Source of the DNA: Myxococcota bacterium
GTDB lineage: Bacteria > Myxococcota_A > Bradymonadia > UBA7976 > UBA1532
Assembly (NCBI GenBank): GCA_023150895.1
Contig: JAKLJY010000016.1
Coordinates: forward strand, 28,244 to 92,243
Direction of reading: 5' to 3'
Length of the DNA: 64,000 bases
Of the stretch, positions 54,976-63,607 are shown one piece after another. How positions within the stretch are numbered: the stretch's first letter is position 1; each line of letters begins with the position of its first letter. Both the position numbers and the translations under genes were made by a program. The notes beneath the pieces are model-generated. The model made no database searches. It had not been told where the DNA came from and saw only the letters and a program-made list of their open reading frames with translations.

Positions 54976-55642
54976 GCGTGTGTTCCAGGTGGTCGAGCAG
55001 CTCCCCGGAGGACTGGTCGAGTGCGAGGTCGAGCCGCTCGACCCGCGTCGTCAGGTAGTTGAAGGCGAGCACGGCCGGGATGGCGACGGCCAGGCCGAAG
55101 GCCGTGACGACGAGGGCCTCGGCGATGCCCGCCGAGACGCTGCCGAGGCCGCCCGAGCCCGTCCGTGCAATGCCTTCGAAGGCGTTGATGATGCCGACGA
55201 CGGTCCCGAACAGACCGACGAACGGTGCGATGGAGCCCACGGAAGCCAGCACGCCGAAACCGCGCCGGAGCTCGGCCTGCAGCGTCTCCACCCGGCGGTC
55301 CAGCGTCCGGCGGGTGAGTTCCACCGGGTGCAGCGTGCCCGTGCCGGCGGCCGCGTCGCGCACGCCCTTGCCATAGGCCGACAGGCCGGAGAGGACGATC
55401 TCCGCCAGCGGGATGCCGGCGTGCGCCCGACACAGGGTCAGAAGTTCATCGTGTTTCGCTGCGTCGAGCAGCGGCGTCGAGGCACGGGCAAAGACCCCCG
55501 CACGTCCGACGACCTTCCGGAAGAACAGCAGGCGCTCGATGAACACCCCGAGGCTGGCGATGGCGAAGACGAGCAGCACGACGGCCACCGAGCGGGCCAG
55601 AAACCCCATGCTGTCCCAGATGGCGGAGAGCGAAAAATCCAT
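54953..55642 (-). CDS. ExbB/TolQ/MotA-family proton channel
   Basis: A protein of 229 residues with three transmembrane segments: about 14-36, 137-163 and 170-197. The typical GSIAPFVGLFGTVVGIINAF and GIAEALVVTAFGLAVAIPAVLAFNYL stretches are present. It forms the inner-membrane motor with ExbD that transmits proton motive force to TonB. The ATG at 55642 lies 8 bases after the TonB gene stop at 55651. It is in one operon with TonB, two ExbD and the receptor. Confidence 0.92.
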   Translation of the reverse strand: MDFSLSAIWDSMGFLARSVAVVLLVFAIASLGVFIERLLFFRKVVGRAGVFARASTPLLDAAKHDELLTLCRAHAGIPLAEIVLSGLSAYGKGVRDAAAGTGTLHPVELTRRTLDRRVETLQAELRRGFGVLASVGSIAPFVGLFGTVVGIINAFEGIARTGSGGLGSVSAGIAEALVVTAFGLAVAIPAVLAFNYLTTRVERLDLALDQSSGELLDHLEHTHGVERKA

Positions 55643-55650
55643 CGCGGGTC

Positions 55651-56442
55651 TCAGTCGAGTGTGAAGGGGAAACGGAGGTTGCGATACACGGCGATGGGTT
55701 TCCCATTGTACATCGCCGGTTTCATTGCATAGGTCTTCAGGAACGCAAGCACCGCGGCGTCGAAGTTGGGATCACTCTTGATGACTTTCATGACCTCGAC
55801 GTGGCCGTCGACATGGACGATGACCTTGACGACGACCTCGCCCTCGAACCGCGCCTCGAGCGCCGCCGGCGGGTACGCGGGGCGTGCTTTCGGGTCGACG
55901 GGCTCGGGGGCCGTCGCTCCGGGGGGCAGAATGACGGGCTTCTCCGGTGCCGGGGCGGCCGGGGCCGAGCCGGCCCCCCCGGGCTGACCGAGGGGCGTCC
56001 CCCCCGTCTTGCCACCGCGCTGCCCGAAGGGATCCCCCTCCCCCGCGGTCTCCCCCGGTGCGGCCGGCGGGGGCCCCGTCTCCTGGGATGGATCGGCCTC
56101 GCGCGGCGCCTCGGCCGGGATCTCGTTGGGGACCTCGATGGGCTTTGGCGGGGTCAGGACCTCGTCGGGGCGGGCGGGCCGGGCCTTCGGTGGCGGCGGG
56201 GGGGGCGGCGGCGCGTCGACCGGGGGTGGCAGCGTCGGGGGCGGGGGTGGCGGCGGCGGCGCGGACGCGACGAACTTCACGTCGACGCTCGGCTCCTCGA
56301 CGAGCGCCGGCGCGGCGTACCCCGCGAACAGCGCGGCCGCACCGACACCGAGCACGGCGTAGACGGCACCGGCGCCGGCCATCGACGCCCAGAGTCGCTT
56401 GCGGGTGCCCCGCAGCGGCTCGTCGGTGAACTGTTCGAACAC
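55651..56442 (-). CDS. TonB energy-transducing protein
   Basis: A protein of 263 residues. A membrane anchor at about 18-45 leads to a Pro-rich periplasmic arm (about 60-100, a run of PPPPPPPP and PKPIEVP), followed by a Gly/Pro-rich linker. The C-terminal TonB domain covers about 178-263, with YPPAALEARFEGEVVVKVIV and a conserved P-x-Y-N-G-K-P strand. It contacts the TonB box of the receptor encoded just upstream. The GTG at 56442 lies 19 bases after the receptor stop at 56462. It is energised by the ExbB/ExbD genes that follow. Confidence 0.9.
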   Translation of the reverse strand: MFEQFTDEPLRGTRKRLWASMAGAGAVYAVLGVGAAALFAGYAAPALVEEPSVDVKFVASAPPPPPPPPTLPPPVDAPPPPPPPPKARPARPDEVLTPPKPIEVPNEIPAEAPREADPSQETGPPPAAPGETAGEGDPFGQRGGKTGGTPLGQPGGAGSAPAAPAPEKPVILPPGATAPEPVDPKARPAYPPAALEARFEGEVVVKVIVHVDGHVEVMKVIKSDPNFDAAVLAFLKTYAMKPAMYNGKPIAVYRNLRFPFTLD

Positions 56443-56461
56443 GCCGGCGTCGGCCTTCGAC

Positions 56462-59398
56462 TCAGTAGCTGTAGGTCACGCCGAGCGTGGCCTGGAAGGG
56501 GCTCTGGCGGTTGGTCGTGGTGCCGAAGTTGTTCTCGGCCGTGACCTTGTTCTGCACGTCCGTCTGACCGCTGAGGTTCAGCACGTTTTCGATCTCGCAG
56601 ACGAGCGAGAGATCCTGCCCGATGTACTGGTTCAGGTTCATGGTCGCGCGCAGATCGAGGTCGGTGTAGTCCGCGAGGCGCAGCGGCTTGTCGTCCGACG
56701 GATCGTTGGGATCGTCGCCCGGATCGGAGCCACGCGGCGCCCGGCGGTTGGTGTGATCGCCGTCGTAGAGGTTCTCGTAGAACTTGCTGTAGGGACCACC
56801 CGTTTCGAAGAGATAGTCGAAGCCCAGGGTGAGACCCATGTCGAACGCATAGGCCATCTGAATCTTGATCTGATGGCGGTGCTCGTCGGGCAACGGGCCG
56901 TCGAGGTAGATGTCCTGACGGGGGTTGTCGTAGTCGCGCGTCAGGAGTTCGGGGGTGGTGCCCGTGTACCACGTCAGGTTGTACGAGCCGTTGAACAGCC
57001 ACCGCTCGGCGAACTGACGCTGGAGCGAGACCTCGACCGTATCGTAGACGCGCTTGGCGGCGCCCATCGTGCGCAGGACGTAGGTCTGTTGACCGCTGCC
57101 GTCGATGGAGCCGATGACATCGGTGCCGGCCTGATTCCAGATCAGGTTGCGCTCGTTGTCTTCCCAGGCGTTGCGCGTCGCACGGCGGATGTACGTGACG
57201 TCGATGCTGCTCTGTTCGCCGATGGCCTGCTGCACGCCGAGCTGCCATTCGTCGGACTGCATCGGCTCGAGGCCGGCGCGCTCGATGGCCGTGCCGGACG
57301 CGCCGCCCTGCACCCGGACGCGATCGGGATCCTCGGTGTAGTTGTAGTCGCGGATGTCGTTCGCGACCACCCCCGCGGGCTGTCCGTCGTTCGCGTCGCC
57401 CCGCAGGCGCCTGACCTCGAGGCTGCGGCTGACGAACTTGGCGAGCTGCAGCATGCCCGTCTCGTACATGCGGGCGTAGCCGCCGTGGACGCGCGTCCGG
57501 CCGTCCCCGAGGGCGTCGATGGAGAAGCCGAAGCGGGGCGAGAAGACCGTGAAGTCGAACGCTTCGCGACCCTGGTACTCCGAGTCGTTCATGTCATAGC
57601 CGTAGGTCGCGTTCTCGATGCGCACGCCGGGCTGCATGTAGACCCGGTCGCGGATGTTCCAGTTGTCGAGCACGAACCCGGCGATGTTGCGCCCCCGATT
57701 CTCCGATTTCTGCTCGTTGTCCTGGCTCGACGTCGTCCAGGCGATGACATCGGGCAGCCCATCGCCGTCGTAGTCGGGGATGGAGCCCTCGCCGGTGAGC
57801 ATGTAGAGCACGCCGCCCGGGTTCCGGGTCGTCTCGCGGTCGCGCATGATGGAGATCTCCGAGCCGACCTTGAGCTCGTGATTGCCGAAGGCGCCGTCGA
57901 GGAAGTAGCTGACCGTCGGTTTGAAGTAGAGCCGCTCGCGCTGAATGTAGACGTCCGACGCGCTGCCGCCGAACGTGCCCCCGTTGTCGAGATCGTAGAC
58001 CTGTCCGTTGCCGAACTCCTCGTTGGCCTGGATGTCCCGCGTGCAGGTGGGGTTCGAGAAACCATCGGCGCGGTCCTCCGCCCGGACACATCCGACGGCC
58101 CGGCCGAAGCTGTTCTTCTTCGAGAGTTCACCGAGTCCGAAGACACCCGGGAAACCGAAGGGGCTCGAGCGAACGGCACGTTCCTGCGGGAAGATGTCGA
58201 GCACCGACGTGGTGTATCCGCCCGAGAACTTGATCACCACGTCGTCGAAGAGGCCGTCGTAGTTGAGGCCGACGAGCAGCCCGCCCTGGTCCTGATGCGT
58301 CTCTGCGACCGCCGCCGCAGACGGATCCTGGTCGGCGTTGTCGATCGTCGCCGGATCCGCCTGGAGCTTGAAATCGAAGCGGTTGTGTTCGTCGGGCGCG
58401 AACGTCAGCTTCGCGAGCCAGTAGAAGCTCTGATAGAGGCGCGCAGGGTGTTTGCTGCCACGCAGCTCGAGTACCGGCGACTCGTCCGTGAGCTGCGACT
58501 GGTTGTAGCTGTACTGGAGCGAAAGGTAGTACCAGAGGTGGTCCTCGACGATGGGACCGCCGACGTTGAAGTACCCCTCATAGCTGGCGAAATCGCCGGA
58601 CTTCCCCTCGAAGTCCTCCATCACGAGGCTGTCGTGGTTCAGGTAGAAGCCCGTGTCGAGCGTCAGTTCATTGCTGCCGGATTCGGTGACGATGTTCACG
58701 ACGCCGCCAGTGACGTTGCCGTACTCGGGGCTGAACAGACCGGAGATCACCTGAACCTGGTTCATCGCCTCGAAGTTGAAGTTCAGGCCGAAACTGTTGG
58801 TCGTGGGATCGGTCACGTTGATCCCGTCGAGGTAGTAGTTGTTCGAGTACTCCGAGCCGCCGTGGATCTTGGGGTTGCCGCCGTCGACGACGCCGGGCGT
58901 CTGTTCGACGACGCTCTGATAGTCGCGGCCCGACGGCACGACCGACAGGTACTGTTCGTCGAGCGTCCGACCGCTGCTCGTCTTGCGCTTGTCTACGACG
59001 GGCGCCTTGCCGCTCACCTCGATGACCTGCTCGGCCGTCTTCGTCTCCATCAGAAACGTCGTCTCGACGCTGGTGCCGAGGTCGAGCTTGACGTTCTTCT
59101 GAACGACCTTCTGGAAGCCCTGCGCCTCGGCGACGAGTTGGTAGACGCCGACCGGCACGAGGACGAACTCGAATTGGCCCTCGGCGTTGGTGAGCTGAGA
59201 GCGCGGACCGCCGATGAGGGCCGGGCCGCTGACGGTGATCCTGATGCCGCCGACGGGGGCGCCGTTGACGTCCTCGGCGACGCCGTACAGGGTGCCGGCC
59301 TGCTGTGCGAAGGCGGCGCCCGCGCACAGGAGCAGGGCGAGTCCGAGGAGCAAACCGGCGACGAGACCGGGGCCGCGGGCGTGACGTGTGATTTCCAT
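56462..59398 (-). CDS. TonB-dependent receptor with carboxypeptidase-regulatory-like N-terminus
   Basis: A protein of 978 residues. A signal peptide (LLCAGAAFAQ) is followed by a carboxypeptidase-regulatory-like beta domain (about 37-115; GTLYGVAEDVNGAPVGGIRI). The plug follows (SGRDYQSVVEQTPGVVDGG, then NNYYLDGINVTDP), and the rest is an outer-membrane beta barrel ending in the aromatic strand GVTYSY. It probably imports a large nutrient across the outer membrane. The ligand is unknown. The ATG at 59398 has GGAG nine bases upstream. A lipoprotein gene precedes it by 17 bases, which may encode a surface partner. Confidence 0.93.
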   Translation of the reverse strand: MEITRHARGPGLVAGLLLGLALLLCAGAAFAQQAGTLYGVAEDVNGAPVGGIRITVSGPALIGGPRSQLTNAEGQFEFVLVPVGVYQLVAEAQGFQKVVQKNVKLDLGTSVETTFLMETKTAEQVIEVSGKAPVVDKRKTSSGRTLDEQYLSVVPSGRDYQSVVEQTPGVVDGGNPKIHGGSEYSNNYYLDGINVTDPTTNSFGLNFNFEAMNQVQVISGLFSPEYGNVTGGVVNIVTESGSNELTLDTGFYLNHDSLVMEDFEGKSGDFASYEGYFNVGGPIVEDHLWYYLSLQYSYNQSQLTDESPVLELRGSKHPARLYQSFYWLAKLTFAPDEHNRFDFKLQADPATIDNADQDPSAAAVAETHQDQGGLLVGLNYDGLFDDVVIKFSGGYTTSVLDIFPQERAVRSSPFGFPGVFGLGELSKKNSFGRAVGCVRAEDRADGFSNPTCTRDIQANEEFGNGQVYDLDNGGTFGGSASDVYIQRERLYFKPTVSYFLDGAFGNHELKVGSEISIMRDRETTRNPGGVLYMLTGEGSIPDYDGDGLPDVIAWTTSSQDNEQKSENRGRNIAGFVLDNWNIRDRVYMQPGVRIENATYGYDMNDSEYQGREAFDFTVFSPRFGFSIDALGDGRTRVHGGYARMYETGMLQLAKFVSRSLEVRRLRGDANDGQPAGVVANDIRDYNYTEDPDRVRVQGGASGTAIERAGLEPMQSDEWQLGVQQAIGEQSSIDVTYIRRATRNAWEDNERNLIWNQAGTDVIGSIDGSGQQTYVLRTMGAAKRVYDTVEVSLQRQFAERWLFNGSYNLTWYTGTTPELLTRDYDNPRQDIYLDGPLPDEHRHQIKIQMAYAFDMGLTLGFDYLFETGGPYSKFYENLYDGDHTNRRAPRGSDPGDDPNDPSDDKPLRLADYTDLDLRATMNLNQYIGQDLSLVCEIENVLNLSGQTDVQNKVTAENNFGTTTNRQSPFQATLGVTYSY

Positions 59399-59415
59399 GG
59401 GGTCGTGCTCCGTCT

Positions 59416-60549
59416 TCACTCGGTCGGCTCGCCGTCGGCCGGGCCCTCGCCGCCCTCGGGCGCCGGGGCGGGGATGATTCGGGTGATGGGCAGGTCTTTC
59501 AGCGCCAGCAGTTCGATGGTCTCGAGGTCGATGTCGTCCGTCGTGCCGACGAGCGTCGGGTCTTCGGTGAAGACCGCGGCGATCAGGGTCGCCGAGGAGT
59601 AGCCTTCCTCGCCGGGGCCCGCTGCCAGCAGGCCGGGCACGCCCCACGGAACGTACTCGCCGCCGGTCGTCTCGAGGGGCTGATACAGCTCGAAGAGCAT
59701 GTTGACGTGCGCGCCGGCGAGCTCCGGGTGCGTCGGGCACGCCCCGGCGGTCGGGTCGCATTCGGGATCGTCCTGGACGGCCTCGATGCCATAGGTCGCC
59801 GCGCGGTGGGCGTCGAGGACGCCGGGCAGGCAGAATCCGAGCAGACGCTTGTGCCAGAAAGGCGTCAGCCGGATGTCCGCCTCGGTCGCCGTATCGTCGG
59901 TCAGCACCGGCGGCACCGCCTCCTCGGGTGAACCGGCGTCCGGCGCCGAAGAGTCGAAGTAGGGGTTGGGCACGGGTTCGCCGGTGCCGTAGAACACGTT
60001 CCAGTACAGATCGCCGAAGTCGGGATCCGGCGTGATCCAGTAGGCGTCCGGGTTGACCACCGGGCAGTACAGCAAGCGATCGGTGACCCGGGTCCGGAAG
60101 CCGTTGCGCTCGATGCCGCCCTTCGACTTCGTGGCGTTGGCCACGTAGGCGCTCGGGACCTCGACCTCGACGACGCGCCAGAACGGGCTGTATTCGGCCT
60201 TGTCCGGCAGCGTGTCGACGATGGGATACTGCCCGTCGATGGGTCGCCCGCCCCGGGTCATGACGTAGACCTCGGGGAGCACCTCCGGGTAGACGTCCCC
60301 GAGATCGGCGTACTCGACGGTGTCGACCCCGAGCCGCGCGAGTCCGGTCAGGCGGAACTCACGATAGGGATCGTCCGGGTTGGACGGATCCGTCGGAGCG
60401 CCGCGGGCCGTGTCGGGGAAGACGTCGTAGACGAGACGCCCGTAGGCGTCGTCGTTGAGGCTCCCGTCGTCGGTGCAGGCCGCGGGCAGCAAGACGCCGG
60501 CCACTGCGGTGGAGATCCAGGTCAGGCTCGAACGGACGCGCATGGGCAT
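59416..60549 (-). CDS. Lipoprotein of the TonB operon
   Basis: A protein of 377 residues with a signal peptide and candidate lipid-attachment cysteine at C25 (PAAC). The mature part has many Asp, Pro and Tyr residues and several cysteines, with no known domain recognised (YPEVLPEVYVMTRGG, LLYCPVVNPDAYW). The ATG at 60549 has GAGG upstream; a second ATG at 60543 is equally possible. It is the first gene of the TonB operon and is probably a surface lipoprotein that works with the receptor, as SusD-like or other partners do in other phyla. This is inference from position. Confidence 0.7.
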   Translation of the reverse strand: MPMRVRSSLTWISTAVAGVLLPAACTDDGSLNDDAYGRLVYDVFPDTARGAPTDPSNPDDPYREFRLTGLARLGVDTVEYADLGDVYPEVLPEVYVMTRGGRPIDGQYPIVDTLPDKAEYSPFWRVVEVEVPSAYVANATKSKGGIERNGFRTRVTDRLLYCPVVNPDAYWITPDPDFGDLYWNVFYGTGEPVPNPYFDSSAPDAGSPEEAVPPVLTDDTATEADIRLTPFWHKRLLGFCLPGVLDAHRAATYGIEAVQDDPECDPTAGACPTHPELAGAHVNMLFELYQPLETTGGEYVPWGVPGLLAAGPGEEGYSSATLIAAVFTEDPTLVGTTDDIDLETIELLALKDLPITRIIPAPAPEGGEGPADGEPTE

Positions 60550-60571
60550 CGACCTCGTGAAGTGCGGCCTC

Positions 60572-60600
60572 TGCCTATTCCACGGTGCGCCGGCGGTCAA
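60572..60600 (-). promoter_or_regulatory. Possible promoter of the TonB operon
   Basis: On the minus strand TTGACC is followed 17 bases later by TAGGCA, which is a moderate match for -35 but a poor one for -10. It lies about 22 bases before the ATG at 60549. The call is weak. Confidence 0.25.
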
Positions 60601-60639
60601 GGGGTCGGGCATGCCGCTTGCGTCTTGACAGTGGCAAGT

Positions 60640-62232
60640 TCAGAAGAGGGCGCCCACCGGGACGATGCGGACCTCATCCGGCGCAAGACCGAACGGTCGC
60701 CTGGCCGCTCGAGCGTCTTCCTCGAGCAGGGACGCGGGCTTCTCGCTCGCGTAGGCCTTGACGGACGCCGCGTTGGAGAGAACGGCCGCCCGGAACGCGG
60801 CGGCATCGTCGGTCACGACGGCGATGCGCAGGGCCTCGGCCGCCGGCAGATGCTTGCGGAGCGCGGCGTTCACCGTCTCGGCGGTCAGCCCGGGCAAGGC
60901 CGCCCGCAGCTTCGCGAGGCGCTCGGGCGTCCCATAGAACGCGTCATCGATGGCGAGGCCGAGGCGACGGTCGGCGTCCTTCTCGAAGAGACGCGTGTAA
61001 CCCTCGAGGAATCGGGCGGCCCGGGTGACCTCTTCCTGCGTCAGGCCATCTCTCAGAAGCGCGTCGTACTCGTGCAGCGCCAGGCGCAGCGCGAACACGG
61101 CGTCGGCGGCCTGCACCGGGCGCAGCCAGATCGAAAAGAGCTGCCGCCGGCGCGGAATGTTGAGCCGGGCGAAGGTCGACCAGCCGTCCTGCCGGAAGAA
61201 CTCCGGGTACGCGTAGTCGCCGTAGTTGAGGCCCCGTTCTTCGCGCAGGCGCTGCATCAGGCGGCCGTGGAACTGACGGTGCTCCCCGAAGGCCGACACG
61301 CCGACCATCAGCGCCGGGAAATCCGGGTGTGCACGGTCGAAGTCGACGGGGGCGCCGAGCGAAAGCGCCACCGCGGGGGCCTTCTTGTCGACGATCAGCA
61401 TGCGGACGCCCGCGAGGCCGCCGCCGGCCAGCAACGCAGCCACGGGGTCGCCGGCCGGCAGCGCCTCGAGCGCCGCCGAGAGCGCCTCGGGCAGACCGGG
61501 TGGCCACCCCCCGGAGACGCCGATGGTGAGCCGCGCACGACCGAAAACGCGCGACGCGTGCGCACGGACTTGCGACAGCGTCATCGCTTTCAGATCGGCG
61601 ACGGCGCCCCCGACGTAACGGCCGTAGGGGTGCCCTGCAAAGACCAGGTGGGCGAGCGCCTCTTTGCCGAGGGTCTCGTCGTCGCTCGTCCGCAGGTGCT
61701 TTTCGATTTCGTCGACGGCGTCGCGGCGCATGCGCTCGAACTCCTCCGGCGCCCAGCGCGGCCGCGTCAGAACCTCTGCGAGAACCGGCACCAGCGCCGC
61801 AGCGTCGTCGCGATGTACACGGGTCGTGAAGACCGTCATGTCGGCGTCGACGAAGACCTCGATGCGGGCCGCCCACGGGAAGAGCGTCTCTTTGAGGGCC
61901 GCCGGGGGGCGGTCGACCGTTCCGCCCTCGGCGATGAGCTGGGCGGTGAGCGCCGTGAGACCGGCCGCACCGGGCGGATCGTCGGCGAAACCACTGCGAA
62001 ACGCGAGGCGAATGGCCACCGCGGGGCTGCGGCCGGGGGGCAGCGTCAAATGGGAGACCGAGACGGGTGCGGGGGCGGGCGCGGGGCTCGACACCGGGTC
62101 GACGGAAACGGACGCCGGGGCCGACGGCACCGACGGCACCGACGGGCCGCCGGGACCGACGGGCGCAGCGCCGCACCCGGCGAGGACCGCTCCGAAGAAC
62201 GTGCAGGCGAAGACGGCAGCGCGGCGGGTCAT
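60640..62232 (-). CDS. M16-family peptidase-like protein lacking HxxEH, lipoprotein
   Basis: A protein of 530 residues with a lipobox (LAGC at C20), so it is a lipoprotein. It has two M16-like halves of the insulinase fold (GAAGLTALTAQLIAEGG, then GHPYGRYVGG and REERGLNYGDYAYPEF), but no HxxEH zinc motif. Such inactive partners usually pair with an active M16 subunit, which here is encoded directly upstream. The ATG at 62232 overlaps its stop by four bases (ATGA). The pair probably forms a heterodimeric periplasmic peptidase. Confidence 0.88.
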   Translation of the reverse strand: MTRRAAVFACTFFGAVLAGCGAAPVGPGGPSVPSVPSAPASVSVDPVSSPAPAPAPVSVSHLTLPPGRSPAVAIRLAFRSGFADDPPGAAGLTALTAQLIAEGGTVDRPPAALKETLFPWAARIEVFVDADMTVFTTRVHRDDAAALVPVLAEVLTRPRWAPEEFERMRRDAVDEIEKHLRTSDDETLGKEALAHLVFAGHPYGRYVGGAVADLKAMTLSQVRAHASRVFGRARLTIGVSGGWPPGLPEALSAALEALPAGDPVAALLAGGGLAGVRMLIVDKKAPAVALSLGAPVDFDRAHPDFPALMVGVSAFGEHRQFHGRLMQRLREERGLNYGDYAYPEFFRQDGWSTFARLNIPRRRQLFSIWLRPVQAADAVFALRLALHEYDALLRDGLTQEEVTRAARFLEGYTRLFEKDADRRLGLAIDDAFYGTPERLAKLRAALPGLTAETVNAALRKHLPAAEALRIAVVTDDAAAFRAAVLSNAASVKAYASEKPASLLEEDARAARRPFGLAPDEVRIVPVGALF

Positions 62233-63599
62233 TTCGATGGGCCTTTCGGGGCGGGACCGGCCTCGGCGGCCGGGGCATGCTGAAGCGTCACGATCGTCCG
62301 CCCGGCGGGCACGAGGACGGTGCGCGCGACCTCGGCGACGGCCTCCGGCGTGAGCGCGTCGAGCGCCGCCATGAACCGGTCGATCGCGTCGACGTCGCCG
62401 GTGACCGAGATGCGCCAGGCCAGCGTCGAGGCGACCTCCTCGGGGTCCTCGAGGGACAGGATGAGACGCGCCCGGCGGTTCGACTGGATGCGGCCGAGCG
62501 TCGGCGCATCGATGCCCGTCGCCTTCAGTGCCACGATGGCCTCGTCGAGCGCGCGCTCGATCGTCGGCAGGTGCTCGGGGGCCTTCGCCGTGCCGAGGAC
62601 CGCCCAGAGCCCGGGATCGCGCCGCGGTTGCGACCACGACTGGAACGGCTCGGCGACCTGTTGTTCGAGCACGAGCGCCTTGTGCAGCGTCCCCGTCTCG
62701 CCGAAGAGATAGGCATCGATCACTTCGAGCGCCGCGGCCGTCCGATGATCCGAGGCCGCCGGCACCTTGTAACCGAACAGCACCCGCGGCAGCGTCGGCG
62801 ACGGCCACGCGACGGCGGCGCGGCGCTCCTCCGTCTGCGGGGGCTCGATGGGGATCTGCGGCTGGTCGGCCCGCCCGGTCCAACGGCCGTAGTGCGCCTC
62901 GATGGCCGCGCGGACGGCCGGCGCGTCGAAGTGGCCGGCGACAATCACGATGCAGTTGTCCGGCCGATAGAAGCGCTGGTGAAACTTCTTCGAATACGCG
63001 TACTTGCCGGGCATCGACCGGATGTCTTCCAGGAACCCCAGCGTCGTGTGTCGATAGGTGTGACGCGTGAACGCCGTACCGACCAGCGTCTCTTCCAGCT
63101 TCAGCCACGGGGCCGCCGCGCTCTTGTTGTACTCGCCGAGGACGGCGAGGGCCTCGGTCCGGAACGCCGCCTCGGGATACGACAGATTCCGGAAGCGATC
63201 CGCCTCGAGGGCAATGACGTCGAGCAACCGCGCCGACGGACCGAAGTCCGTGTACACCGTCTGGTCGTCCGAGGTGTACGCGTTGTTGTGCCACCCGAAG
63301 TCGGCCATCTTGCCATCGAAACTCGGGTTGGCCTTGGTGCCCCGGAACATCATGTGTTCGAAGAAGTGCGCAAAGCCGGTGTGTCCCGGTTCGACCTCGT
63401 TGCGCGAGCCCGTCCGGACGGCCGTGTAATACGCCGCCAGCCCCGGGGTCTCCATCGGGACGAAAACGATCCGGAGCCCGTTCTTCAGCGTGTCTTGTTC
63501 GACGGGATACGGGAATGCCCCGGCGGTGGCCCCCCCCGGGAGCGCCGCGAGGGACAGGGCGAGGACCGCAGGGAAGCGGCGGGTCGTGAAGGTACGCAT
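62229..63599 (-). CDS. M16-family zinc peptidase (active subunit)
   Basis: A protein of 456 residues with a signal peptide (ALPGGATAG). The zinc-binding HFFEH motif is at H78-H82, with the distal glutamate probably E149 or E156. The C-terminal half has the R/Y pair region typical of the inactive M16 half. It probably cleaves small peptides or misfolded fragments in the periplasm together with the downstream inactive partner. The ATG at 63599 is one base from the group II intron 3' end, so its native upstream region was displaced by the intron. Confidence 0.92.
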   Translation of the reverse strand: MRTFTTRRFPAVLALSLAALPGGATAGAFPYPVEQDTLKNGLRIVFVPMETPGLAAYYTAVRTGSRNEVEPGHTGFAHFFEHMMFRGTKANPSFDGKMADFGWHNNAYTSDDQTVYTDFGPSARLLDVIALEADRFRNLSYPEAAFRTEALAVLGEYNKSAAAPWLKLEETLVGTAFTRHTYRHTTLGFLEDIRSMPGKYAYSKKFHQRFYRPDNCIVIVAGHFDAPAVRAAIEAHYGRWTGRADQPQIPIEPPQTEERRAAVAWPSPTLPRVLFGYKVPAASDHRTAAALEVIDAYLFGETGTLHKALVLEQQVAEPFQSWSQPRRDPGLWAVLGTAKAPEHLPTIERALDEAIVALKATGIDAPTLGRIQSNRRARLILSLEDPEEVASTLAWRISVTGDVDAIDRFMAALDALTPEAVAEVARTVLVPAGRTIVTLQHAPAAEAGPAPKGPSK

Positions 63600-63607
63600 T
63601 GGTAGAT

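Noticed and set aside
56399..59602. A 1067-residue open frame antisense to the TonB receptor
   Set aside because: No motif; the receptor frame shows signal peptide, plug and barrel.
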